A DNA stretch of 50,000 nucleotides from Paenibacillus curdlanolyticus YK9 (GTDB lineage: Bacteria; Bacillota; Bacilli; Paenibacillales; Paenibacillaceae). A program made the translations under genes and the position numbers. The stretch is from assembly GCF_000179615.1 (NCBI RefSeq), contig NZ_AEDD01000005.1, positions 53,428 through 103,427 of the forward strand. Reading direction: 5' to 3'. Under the pieces are notes generated by a model, which ran no database searches, was not told the DNA's origin, and worked only from the letters and a program-made list of their open reading frames with translations. Below, piece after piece: positions 1 to 7,177 of this stretch (positions are counted from its first letter, which is position 1; each line of letters opens with the position of its first letter).

Positions 1-248
1 GAAGACCACATTGCAATTATTTATAATCGTATCGTTCTAGACGAAGTTCACTTGTTCCAACCGTTGCTCGATTATTGGCTCGTTATTGTAATTGTCAGCT
101 TGGCGTTGTTTCCTTCATCCAGCAGTTCCATCAATCTAGGCCGACTTACAACCGGTTAGCGATAATGTACAGTTTCGTCTTGACGATCATGGTCCACAAT
201 ATAGCAAATCCGCCATTAGCGTCCGTGGAAAGGAATGCACTCGAGCTG
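1..248. other. Left edge, no supported gene
   Basis: Nothing convincing is coded here. Frame 1 of the plus strand is open from the window edge to a TAG near position 157 (52 codons), so the tail of a gene starting outside the window cannot be excluded. The translated residues match no family I recognise, and there is no terminator-like hairpin after it. Confidence 0.3.
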
Positions 249-1154
249 TCAGCTCTCGCAGTCATTCGTGGACCTATTCGTAGCTGCATCAGAGCCCATG
301 CTTTTAAGAAAGGTAAACAGCCTCTCGTACATACCGTCGGCACCCGTTCCGAGCCAAATCAAATGGCCCCATGAATCCAACTCCCATAGCTGAGAATCGT
401 TAATTTGTTGATGCGCATTTCGAGCGTGTTCCAACGGTACGGCCGCATCGTGAATGCTGTGCAGGATCAGGGTGGGACAATGAATGGAAACGAGTACAGA
501 CGTTAAATCATGACCCGTCTGCGCCAAGTCCATCAGAAATCCATGTCCCGATCTCTGTCGGTTTAACATTCTCCTAAATTGCCTACGATCATCGCTACTG
601 ATTTGCGGCAATACCTTCTCCTTCGGCAACTTGCTTAAAGAAGCAATCATAGTCTTGAACAAAAACGACGGAAATAACCTGTTCACGACTCGAATGACTC
701 CCCACACATACCTTTCAATGGATGGTCGAAACATAATTTGTGAAAATTTATACAATTGGTCGTCGGGAGTCAACCAGCATTGGGCCACAGCCGATTGCAA
801 AACCAGACTCTTCACCCGAGTTGGATATCTTGAGGCAAGATGAATACCGCTTGGGCCTCCAGCGGAAATCGCAATGACGTGCACCTGAGCAATGTGCAGC
901 GCATCCAGCAGCTCAATATAGGCATCGCAAGCAGTCATAATTGTTCTGCCAAGTTCCTTGGACGTTCTGCCATAACCCGGTCTCGAAGGAGTAATGACAG
1001 CGTAACCGTGTGCTATGAGCTCGTTGTAACCAAGCTCTTCATCGCAGTTTGAATGGCCCCCGTGCAGGACTAGGACCGGCTCCCCCTCTCCTACGATGCT
1101 ATACTCCACGCTGAAACCATCTTTATTGGTAGATTGGCGGTTGCGATTTTCCAT
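249..1154 (-). CDS. Alpha/beta-fold hydrolase
   Basis: A 301-residue cytoplasmic alpha/beta hydrolase of unknown substrate. Visible parts are the oxyanion-hole motif HGGHS (residues 31-35), a nucleophile elbow A-I-S-A-G-G with Ser97, the acid Asp236 in the segment HSIHDAAVP, and catalytic His264 in WGHLIW. The full triad is therefore present. The nucleophile elbow has Ala where the first Gly of G-x-S-x-G usually sits, which occurs in some family members. The start chosen is the ATG at 1154, because GGAGGAGG lies just upstream of it; the longer reading would start at a TTG inside that ribosome site. It is a single gene, divergent from the TerB-like gene. The family includes esterases, haloperoxidases and lactone hydrolases, and the sequence does not separate these. 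Confidence 0.85.
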   Translation of the reverse strand: MENRNRQSTNKDGFSVEYSIVGEGEPVLVLHGGHSNCDEELGYNELIAHGYAVITPSRPGYGRTSKELGRTIMTACDAYIELLDALHIAQVHVIAISAGGPSGIHLASRYPTRVKSLVLQSAVAQCWLTPDDQLYKFSQIMFRPSIERYVWGVIRVVNRLFPSFLFKTMIASLSKLPKEKVLPQISSDDRRQFRRMLNRQRSGHGFLMDLAQTGHDLTSVLVSIHCPTLILHSIHDAAVPLEHARNAHQQINDSQLWELDSWGHLIWLGTGADGMYERLFTFLKSMGSDAATNRSTNDCES

Positions 1155-1314
1155 TTGCCCCTCCTCCAAAAATGAATTTCGAAAAATCCTTGCCTCCGTT
1201 TACTTATGGTTTATAACGAAACCTGCCGATATTCGCAATTGCTACCTTCATTCACTAATTGTACAATTTGACTAAGAAAAATCGACAACTTTAACCGATA
1301 AGGGAGCTGGCAGC

Positions 1315-1719
1315 GTGTTTTTACACTTTTTGCAACAAAACGAGCATAAAAAAGCTTTCTTGGAGCTGGCGAATATCGTAGCGAACGCCGATGGCTTCGT
1401 TAACCTCAAAGAGAGAGGCGGGCTGCGCATGATTGCGGCGGAGCTGGGATTGCCTGCGGCTGCTGCGGCGACATCGCGCTCGCTTAGGGATATTCTCGGC
1501 TGTGTGCAGGATGAGCATGTGCAGCATATTTTCATAGTAGAAACTTTGCTGCTGTGCTATGCCGACGGCGATTACAATGACGACGAGAAAGAGCTCATTA
1601 TGGAGATGAAACGACTGTTTGGCATCTCTGAAGAGAAATACGAGGCAATTAAGGACTGGGTTATTCGTGTGGATAAGCTGAAGACCGAGGGCGTTAAGTT
1701 GATTTTGAACATGCCTTAG
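1315..1719 (+). CDS. TerB-like tellurite-resistance family protein
   Basis: A 134-residue all-helical protein with the duplicated acidic pattern of the TerB/DUF533 fold. An N-terminal A-D-G-F-V segment (about residues 25-29) is matched by A-D-G-D-Y-N-D-D-E in the second half (about 82-90). In TerB proteins these acidic clusters bind metal ions. The GTG start at 1315 is preceded by AAGGGAG about ten bases away. It is a lone gene with none of the ter operon (TerC, TerD, TerZ) beside it, so a direct role in tellurite resistance is not supported. Stand-alone TerB proteins are common in Bacillales and their function is unknown. A weak GC-rich hairpin (1744-1780) follows. Confidence 0.7.
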   Translation: MFLHFLQQNEHKKAFLELANIVANADGFVNLKERGGLRMIAAELGLPAAAAATSRSLRDILGCVQDEHVQHIFIVETLLLCYADGDYNDDEKELIMEMKRLFGISEEKYEAIKDWVIRVDKLKTEGVKLILNMP

Positions 1720-1743
1720 TTTTGGAAGTTGAATAATAATTGA

Positions 1744-1780
1744 GGGTCGGGGGTTCACGTAGATTGAGCTTACCCGGCCC
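1744..1780 (+). terminator. Weak possible terminator after TerB-like gene
   Basis: The arms GGGTCGGG and CCCGGCCC can pair with one G-T wobble across a 21-base loop, followed by TTATT. It sits between two convergent genes. The loop is long and the T-run poor, so this is tentative. Confidence 0.3.
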
Positions 1781-1811
1781 TTATTGCTGCCCGAATTATT
1801 AATGGGACAAA

Positions 1812-2141
1812 TCAGAGAGATTTCACTCCCCAATTGATTCCCCATTCACGCATCCGTACAAGCACCTCGCTATACGCCATTCCACTCTCAGTTAGTGAAT
1901 ATTCGACCGTTACCGGTACGGTTGGAAACACTTTGCGAGCAATGATGCCGCGTTGCTCTAAATGACGAAGCGTGTCAGTAAGCGACTTGATGCTAATGCC
2001 GGCTAAACTACGATGAAGTTGATTGAACCGTTGCGCCCCTTGGCATAGCTGAGAAATCACGGAATACGACCACTTACCACTAATAACTTCAATTGCTGCT
2101 ACAATTGCTGAGTAGCAAGGCTGCTCACTAAGCTCATTCAT
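1812..2141 (-). CDS. HxlR-family winged-helix regulator
   Basis: A 109-residue HxlR/DUF24 DNA-binding protein. It has the typical course of the family: an N-terminal Cys (Cys9), the signature I-S-G-K-W-S-Y-S-V-I (about residues 20-29), the F-N-Q-L-H-R-S-L-x-G-I-S recognition helix region (39-50), then L-T-D-T-L-R-x-L-E and the wing ending in Y-S-L-T-E-S-G. In characterised Bacillus members (HypR, YodB, CatR) the N-terminal Cys senses reactive electrophiles or oxidants. It is transcribed divergently from the NADP-binding reductase at 2278, and an inverted repeat lies between them (2153-2167), so control of that reductase and of itself is likely. No effector can be inferred. Confidence 0.88.
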   Translation of the reverse strand: MNELSEQPCYSAIVAAIEVISGKWSYSVISQLCQGAQRFNQLHRSLAGISIKSLTDTLRHLEQRGIIARKVFPTVPVTVEYSLTESGMAYSEVLVRMREWGINWGVKSL

Positions 2142-2152
2142 GACAATCCCTC

Positions 2153-2167
2153 CTTACAAAACGTAAG
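2153..2167. promoter_or_regulatory. Candidate HxlR operator
   Basis: Inverted repeat CTTAC-AAAAC-GTAAG in the gap between the divergent HxlR gene and the reductase gene. Operators of HxlR/DUF24 regulators such as YodB are similarly short dyads with TTAC/GTAA arms. The assignment is inference from position and shape. Confidence 0.5.
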
Positions 2168-2277
2168 TTGAACTAGAAAAGTAGCGTATGGCAAAAAAAT
2201 TTGCGTTCTTTTCGAGAGAACAGTATCTGACTTATGCTGTTTCCAAGGGTTTCACAAACTACCCTAGGAGGCGAAGA

Positions 2278-2934
2278 ATGCAAATGAAGATTGGAATTAT
2301 TGGGGCCGGCAACGCCGGCAAAACGTTAGGATCTGCATTGGCTAGTCAGGGCTATTCCATTATGCTTGGATCCCGGCGACCAGAGAAGCTTACGGATTGG
2401 GTTCAAGTAGAGCAAGCGGACAAAAAAACAATTTTCCTTGGAACACTTAGTGAGGCAGCTGCTTTTGGCGATTTTCTCATTCACGCGGTAACTGGCCGTG
2501 AGGCGATTGAGGCGCTCAAGCAGGCTGGAGAAGAAAATCTGCACGGAAAAATCCTCTTGGATGTGTCACTGCCAATTGATTTCAGCGAAGGTCGAATGCG
2601 GCTGTTTACGTCAACAGGAGAATCGTTAGGGGAACGCATTCAATCAACATTTCCTGACGCTAAAGTGGTCAAAGCAATGAATCATATTGCCGCCGGAGTG
2701 ATGGTGAATCCCAATAGGATAGCTGGTGGGGATCATGATCTATTTATGTGCGGAAACGATGGCACTGCCAAACAAGCAGTTTCTGCCCTGCTTAAACAGG
2801 CGTTCGGTTGGAAACAAATACACGACATTGGTGATATATCGGCTGCGCAAGCAACAGAAGGGCTCGCCTTACTAGCCTCTCGTGTCGCTTCTGTCCTTGG
2901 ACACGGAATGATGAACTTCAAGGTCTCGCATTAA
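2278..2934 (+). CDS. NADP-binding reductase, F420-NADP oxidoreductase-like
   Basis: A 218-residue Rossmann protein of the type often annotated NADPH-dependent F420 reductase or NAD(P)-binding dinucleotide reductase. The N-terminus K-I-G-I-I-G-A-G-N-A-G-K-T-L-G (residues 3-17) is a classical GxGxxG fold, and the following G-S-R-R-P suggests NADPH preference. An H-A-V-T segment and K-A-M-N-H-I (the family's K-A-F/M-N motif) follow. The ATG at 2278 is chosen because AGGAGG ends about seven bases upstream; an upstream in-frame ATG at 2188 has no ribosome site. Regulated presumably by the divergent HxlR protein. In Bacillales, which generally lack F420, such proteins more likely act on other substrates. 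Specific reaction unknown. Confidence 0.8.
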   Translation: MQMKIGIIGAGNAGKTLGSALASQGYSIMLGSRRPEKLTDWVQVEQADKKTIFLGTLSEAAAFGDFLIHAVTGREAIEALKQAGEENLHGKILLDVSLPIDFSEGRMRLFTSTGESLGERIQSTFPDAKVVKAMNHIAAGVMVNPNRIAGGDHDLFMCGNDGTAKQAVSALLKQAFGWKQIHDIGDISAAQATEGLALLASRVASVLGHGMMNFKVSH

Positions 2935-2971
2935 AACTTTCCTTGACTATATAATAGTTGACTCCGTCCCG

Positions 2972-3021
2972 AAAATACAGAGCAGGGTAAAGGCGTTCAG
3001 CCTTGCCCTGCTCTGTATTTT
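2972..3021 (+). terminator. Strong terminator after reductase gene
   Basis: The 16-base arms AAAATACAGAGCAGGG and its exact complement close a loop that itself contains AGGC/GCCT. It begins about 38 bases after the reductase stop. The A/T-rich outer arm can supply the U-run. Confidence 0.85.
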
Positions 3022-3144
3022 CTTAGTGGATGCAAACATTGGCCTCACTTGTGGTCACTTTGGCGTATACACTCAGTTCTACCTGCCATCATGACTATTG
3101 ATGCTGTTACTTCTGCTGCCCCCCCAGAATAGAGCCTTCGAGTT

Positions 3145-3187
3145 AAAAAACATCATAGGGCGTATAGACGACCTAGTGATGTTTTTT
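3145..3187. terminator. Bidirectional terminator hairpin
   Basis: AAAAAACATCA and TGATGTTTTTT pair across a loop that extends the stem with AGG/CCT. T-runs are available on both strands, so it could end the unknown minus-strand gene at 3336. The rest of the 2935-3335 gap shows no convincing gene; the 87-codon plus-strand frame at 3098 has no ribosome site and would read through this hairpin. Confidence 0.6.
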
Positions 3188-3335
3188 CGAGAAAGTCTGC
3201 TTTCAGCATTACTTAACTGTAATCCTCAATTATCGATATTTTGCCTTCTTGAATCGCAAATACAGACTTCCCTTGAAGCTGAATCTTATATATTGTTCAA
3301 TGAGGTCTTAGCTGTTCTCACTTATATTCATAAGC

Positions 3336-3830
3336 TTAGCCGGATTCCTTCATGCTTCTGAGACCCAGCACGATTCGCTCCTTGACCGTCTCCTGCAGTG
3401 CGTAAATCACCGGTGCCGAAGGGATGTCGAATTTCAGATGGGAGTGGGGAATTTCCGTGAGCAGGGTGCCGATCGGGTTGCCTTGCTTGTTATGGATGAC
3501 GTTCCAGAATATTCTCGACCGGTTGTCTTCCGCACCCCATTTTTCAAGAGAGTTTCGGAAAATCAAGCGCTTGGCGATCACAAAATCATTCTCTTCGAGC
3601 TTCTCCATCGTGCTGAAGCCGGCATCCTCCAGCTGTTCGAATATAATCGGCATAAGCCGATCTAAATAAAGGCCATAGGCCGCATCTTCAATCTCAGCGA
3701 AAGCAGCCGTCAATTGTTCATGCATGGATTCGTACAGGGACCTCCACTCCGACTCGATGTAACGATTGGCCACCTCACTAATCTCTTCGATCACCATGTC
3801 TTGTCGGAAAACCGGGAATCCTTTCTCCAT
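3336..3830 (-). CDS. Unknown conserved-type protein
   Basis: A 164-residue soluble protein that I do not recognise. It is acidic, Glu-rich and largely helical in its first 90 residues (repeated E-E-I, E-S-E-W, E-I-E-D). A Phe/Ile/His-rich C-terminal half includes R-I-F-W-N-V-I and P-H-S-H. There is no signal peptide or membrane segment. The start is the ATG at 3830, nine bases after AAGGAGG; a TTG two codons upstream is too close to that site. Its promoter region (3831-3986) is shared with the divergent double-HTH MerR regulator, which makes it the natural candidate target of that regulator. Confidence 0.6.
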   Translation of the reverse strand: MEKGFPVFRQDMVIEEISEVANRYIESEWRSLYESMHEQLTAAFAEIEDAAYGLYLDRLMPIIFEQLEDAGFSTMEKLEENDFVIAKRLIFRNSLEKWGAEDNRSRIFWNVIHNKQGNPIGTLLTEIPHSHLKFDIPSAPVIYALQETVKERIVLGLRSMKESG

Positions 3831-3986
3831 TAACAAACGCCTCCTTAACTTTATTTAAATTCATTGTACAACTTGCAAGCCAATTGGAAGGTTAAGTGAA
3901 GATTTAAAAGGAATATCAGTTATTTATACAGAAAAGCTTATAATTGAGTTCAACCTTTATCTATTGTCATGAGGAGCGATAACGAG

Positions 3987-4688
3987 TTGACGAACCCCAA
4001 AAAAATGGCTGCTAAATTCAGAATTAGCGCCAGTACGATAAGAAATTACGAAGCTAAAGGTCTAATACCTCCCGTTGAACGGTCAGCAAATGGCTACCGT
4101 ATTTATACGGACCAGCACGCAGCCTATCTATCGTGTATCCAGGCCATGGCCCCGGCATTCGGAATGGAGGTAACAACTGAGGTGCTGCGTTGTGTCCAAC
4201 AGGACAAGCCGCAAGTTGCAATGTGGATCATCAGGGAAAAGGAAGTCGCTTTGTACGAGAAAAAAGTGACGTTAGAGAGGTTAATCCAGGATATCCGGAT
4301 ATACGCGAGCGGAAGTGCGTCTCCGCATGCCGAGGGGCCATTCACCATCAACGAAGCATCCACATTGACGCAGGTTCCCAAGTCGGCGATTCGCTACTGG
4401 GAGCAAGCAGGATATGTAACGGCAGATCGCGATCCTGACAATCGATATCGTCAATATAACGGAGCCCATTTGCTTAAGATCCGGTTGATTCAAGCGCTGC
4501 AAAGCTCTGTGTATTCAGAGGATACCGTAGGTTTTAAACAAGCTATTGCTGCTGTTGACCATACGGATCTTCAGGGGGTTTTGAGGGTGGCTCAGAATGT
4601 TAGGGGTTATTTGGATAAGATTATTGAGGCTCAGATGGGTGGGGTGGGGTGTTTTTATCAATTGATTCGGTTTACAGAAGCCACTTGA
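3987..4688 (+). CDS. MerR-family regulator with two HTH domains
   Basis: A 233-residue regulator with two separate MerR-type winged HTH modules. The first is K-M-A-A-K-F-R-I-S-A-S-T-I-R-N-Y-E-A-K-G followed by R-S-A-N-G-Y-R-I-Y (about residues 6-45). The second is I-N-E-A-S-T-L-T-Q-V-P-K-S-A-I-R-Y-W-E-Q-A-G followed by D-N-R-Y-R-Q-Y (about 120-160). Both keep the R-x-Y/W-E and N-x-Y-R signatures. Ordinary MerR proteins have one HTH and dimerise through a C-terminal helix, so this one may bind its operator as an intramolecular pair. The TTG at 3987 is preferred because GAGGAG is about ten bases upstream; the in-frame ATG at 3969 overlaps that site. Divergent from the unknown gene ending at 3336. 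Confidence 0.8.
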   Translation: MTNPKKMAAKFRISASTIRNYEAKGLIPPVERSANGYRIYTDQHAAYLSCIQAMAPAFGMEVTTEVLRCVQQDKPQVAMWIIREKEVALYEKKVTLERLIQDIRIYASGSASPHAEGPFTINEASTLTQVPKSAIRYWEQAGYVTADRDPDNRYRQYNGAHLLKIRLIQALQSSVYSEDTVGFKQAIAAVDHTDLQGVLRVAQNVRGYLDKIIEAQMGGVGCFYQLIRFTEAT

Positions 4689-4744
4689 GTTTGGTGCAGC
4701 TCCTTATGAGATATGCAGTTTTTACTAGGTGCTCCACATCTCCT

Positions 4745-5158
4745 TTACTTACAGATAGTAGTCGGCAAGCCAGTACTCAGCTTCTCCGGCTTTCCAAGCA
4801 ACTCACCTTGGTTGCCTATCCGATCTTCGGGGAGCAAAGGTATCGAAAGTAACTGTGAGTGCCACTTTGAATATTTGAGCATATTGCGTCACGTCTGAAT
4901 TCTCAAAAGAATAAAATCGACTTCTAACGTCCACACCCTCTCTCCATTTAAAGGAGAAACCAATATCCGCAGTATTTCCAAGATAGTCAGCATCAATCGC
5001 TCCATCAACATTGAATTTTAAGATTTCGATGGGTTCCACACCCAGAGCAAGCAAAAAACCTGTTGTCTCACCGCGAAAATAAATCCATTTGGACGCGGTG
5101 GGGACCAGCCGGGGTGCCCAGCCGTTATTTATTTGCACCGGGGAACCGTTGGTATATC
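4745..5158 (-). pseudogene. Decayed gene remnant with frameshift
   Basis: Minus-strand coding-like sequence without a good start. From about 5158 it reads ...S-P-V-Q-I-N-N-G-W-A-P-R-L-V-P-T, then W-I-Y-F-R-G-E-T-T-G-F-L-L-A-L-G. It reaches T-F-D-T-F-A-P, where a run of four C (4829-4832) separates it from a better-looking continuation P-E-D-R-I-G-N-Q-G-E-L-L-G-K-P-E-K-L in the next frame, ending at a TAA at 4745. Unshifted, the frame stops at 4803. A stop lies just upstream of 5158 and no ribosome site is present. I do not recognise the parent family. It sits beside the sulfurtransferase fragment at 5338-5400, so this stretch looks like a zone of gene decay. A small intact gene starting at the GTG at 5138 is the alternative. 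Confidence 0.4.
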
Positions 5159-5280
5159 AGCAGTCTCTCTAACAACAGAATTTTAATGTATTTATTTTCC
5201 CGTATTCAGATGCTGCATGAGTTGTTAAAGGGGCAAGTGATGTGATGCTGTAGTAGTGCGAATCTAGGTACAAAGCAAAA

Positions 5281-5307
5281 AGTACATCGTCTCTTGAATG
5301 ATGTACT
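5281..5307. terminator. Hairpin beside sulfurtransferase fragment
   Basis: AGTACATC and GATGTACT pair around an 11-base loop and are preceded by AAAAA on the plus strand (a T-run on minus). It lies downstream of the sulfurtransferase 3' fragment, just as a related hairpin (8046-8085, also an ACATCGTC stem) lies downstream of the intact gene. Confidence 0.55.
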
Positions 5308-5337
5308 CCAAGCCTGATAATGATATGCCTTCAGCGC

Positions 5338-5400
5338 TTACTCTTCTCCTGTCACAATCGGATTCTCCTCATGAGAAATCCAATCGCTCCAGTTAAAGAT
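5338..5400 (-). pseudogene. Fragment of sulfurtransferase gene 3' end
   Basis: Read on the minus strand, these bases encode N-W-S-D-W-I-S-H-E-E-N-P-I-V-T-G-E-E followed by TAA. The intact sulfurtransferase at 8116-8952 ends S-W-S-D-W-I-S-Y-G-E-N-P-I-A-V-K-D-E. The DNA of the two segments is also clearly alignable, including CAATCGGATTCTCC and AATCCAATCGCTCCAG, but not identical. Upstream of N-W the match stops. So this is a partial second copy of the gene's last 19-20 codons, 2.8 kb from the intact gene and on the opposite side of the AT-rich cassette. Such 3'-end copies are typical scars of elements that integrate into, or recombine at, gene ends. Confidence 0.7.
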
Positions 5401-5413
5401 AAAACAACTTATA

Positions 5414-5433
5414 GTACGGTTTCGTACGGTTTC
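5414..5433. repeat. 10-bp tandem direct repeat
   Basis: GTACGGTTTC occurs twice in direct succession between the sulfurtransferase fragment and the AT-rich cassette. It marks the left edge of the compositional shift. I found no matching copy on the right side, so a role as an attachment site is unsupported. Confidence 0.4.
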
Positions 5434-5491
5434 CCTTAACTATTTTAACACCAAAACAAATATGAATAATTAAGTCCAACCTTCCTATAGG

Positions 5492-7177
5492 TTATCCTGA
5501 AATATATTCAATTGTTGCATTAAAAGCAGTATTAAATATTTTTCTAGACTTGACCGGACCAATTAAATATGCCCTTTGAAGATCCTTCTCTTCTGCATTC
5601 AGGACATCTTCAAGAGTATTAAATCCAGCATCTTTAAGTGTCTGACACTGGAAATTTGTAATATCCAAATTATCTATAGATGCACTCAAAAGACTTTTTA
5701 ATACAGCTGCCGAGTCAAACTCAGTACTAATATCTCTTAAAGACTCAGTATTCTCATATGCAGGAGAATTAATCCCGTATTCCGTATATAACTTCACTGA
5801 TAGTCCGGTTATTATTTCTTTATATCTATTTATTGGTGTACTTTTTGATTCGGATGCTAACACAACGCCAAAGTTAATTTGGTATCTATCATAAACCTCG
5901 GTTCGCACTTTTGTACCTTCCGTATGCAATGATACTATTCCGGAGTACTGAAGAATTCTAACCGCTTGTTTTATAACTTCCGGCGCGTCCCTATGGATTG
6001 CAAAATAAATGGTTTGTTGATTTTTTTCTTCTACGACTCTCTTATCATTCTTAATTAAAGTCTCTGCAAGTACTTTGTTCTCAACAAACCATCTACCCCA
6101 ATCAATTAGTTTTTTGTGTCCGTTATATGTTTCTCCAAGCTTTGTATGCTCATTCCAAATATTAGTCCTATAAAAATTTTTAATTGTAGAATTAACCGTA
6201 TTAGTTTTAAGACTTTTTAAGTCCTCACTTGCAATAAAGAGACTTTTCAACAATAATCTTGGATTTCCAGAAGCTGCATAGATCAACGAATTAAAATTCT
6301 CTCCACTTTGCTCAAATATTTTATATACTTTATGATCCACCTGGTTTTTTACAATTTCCCTCATTTTAACGAGGTAATCTTCACTTGTAATATCCCTTTC
6401 TACTTTTTGAACGATTGCATCATGAAAAGATTGAAAGGTTCCATATGATGTTATTCCAGGATAAACTGCTGCCTTGCAACTGATATACGGACATCTTAAA
6501 TCCCTAAACATTGTAAAAAACTCTCGTTGTTGAAGAGGAATTAAATTATGACACGCCTCATCAAAAAGTAATACAATTCGGTTAATTTCACAGGCCTCAC
6601 AAATATCTTCTACAAGCGCTTTAAAGTAATCTGTTTCTTTTAGAACCCCCACTCTACTAGGGTCCACACCAAATAAAGTTCCAATTTGGTCAAATTCACC
6701 TTTTGATTTACTATGCCAAGAGTTCTCTAGTATATATATAAATTCATCAAGTTTTTTTATTATCTCATCTTTGTCCTCAATAAAATTAAAGTATTTACCT
6801 ATTATCCCTGAATTAGTTAATGCAACTCCCTTTTTTTCTAATTTTCTTTTTAATGCAAATAATATCTTTGAAAACATCCAGTTTCTAAAATGGGTTATTT
6901 CATTAGTGGCATCTACAAAAATTGCTTTGCTAAAGCTTACAAACACTGCGAGCTCTCTCTTAGAATTAAAATCATCATCTAACTCTTTTTCAGCAACTCT
7001 TAAAAGCATTGTTTTACCCGTTCCACGACTGCCTTCTAGCAACACAGGTGATTTTCCTTTGAGATAATTAAGATTATCCCTGTCCATCTTGGTTTCAACA
7101 AAGATGTTTGTTAGATCTTTTGGTTTTATATCTTCAGTTCGAAATATAAACTCTTCGTCATAATTATAATTAGACAT
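5492..7177 (-). CDS. ORC/STAND-like P-loop ATPase with C-terminal HhH
   Basis: A 561-residue ATPase. Walker A is G-S-R-G-T-G-K-T (49-56) and Walker B is I-V-L-L-F-D-E-A (201-208). G-N-P-R-L-L-L (304-310) is the sensor-2-like motif of ORC/CDC6 and STAND NTPases. The middle region (about 340-460) looks like a winged-helix or alpha-helical arm. The last 50 residues (L-K-D-A-G-F-N-T-L-E-D-V-L-N-A, then L-I-G-P-V-K-S-R-K-I) form a helix-hairpin-helix module of the kind that contacts DNA. It overlaps the upstream gene by one base (TAATG), so the pair is translationally coupled. The DNA is strikingly AT-rich (lines sampled by eye are about 25-35% GC, against more than 50% nearby), pointing to horizontal transfer. 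Likely role: sensor or switch of a defence or toxin-antitoxin module. Function is inferred, not shown. Confidence 0.8.
   Translation of the reverse strand: MSNYNYDEEFIFRTEDIKPKDLTNIFVETKMDRDNLNYLKGKSPVLLEGSRGTGKTMLLRVAEKELDDDFNSKRELAVFVSFSKAIFVDATNEITHFRNWMFSKILFALKRKLEKKGVALTNSGIIGKYFNFIEDKDEIIKKLDEFIYILENSWHSKSKGEFDQIGTLFGVDPSRVGVLKETDYFKALVEDICEACEINRIVLLFDEACHNLIPLQQREFFTMFRDLRCPYISCKAAVYPGITSYGTFQSFHDAIVQKVERDITSEDYLVKMREIVKNQVDHKVYKIFEQSGENFNSLIYAASGNPRLLLKSLFIASEDLKSLKTNTVNSTIKNFYRTNIWNEHTKLGETYNGHKKLIDWGRWFVENKVLAETLIKNDKRVVEEKNQQTIYFAIHRDAPEVIKQAVRILQYSGIVSLHTEGTKVRTEVYDRYQINFGVVLASESKSTPINRYKEIITGLSVKLYTEYGINSPAYENTESLRDISTEFDSAAVLKSLLSASIDNLDITNFQCQTLKDAGFNTLEDVLNAEEKDLQRAYLIGPVKSRKIFNTAFNATIEYISG

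Noticed and set aside
3098-3361. 87-codon plus-strand frame
   Set aside because: No ribosome site, reads through a terminator hairpin, and has a low-complexity leucine/proline start.
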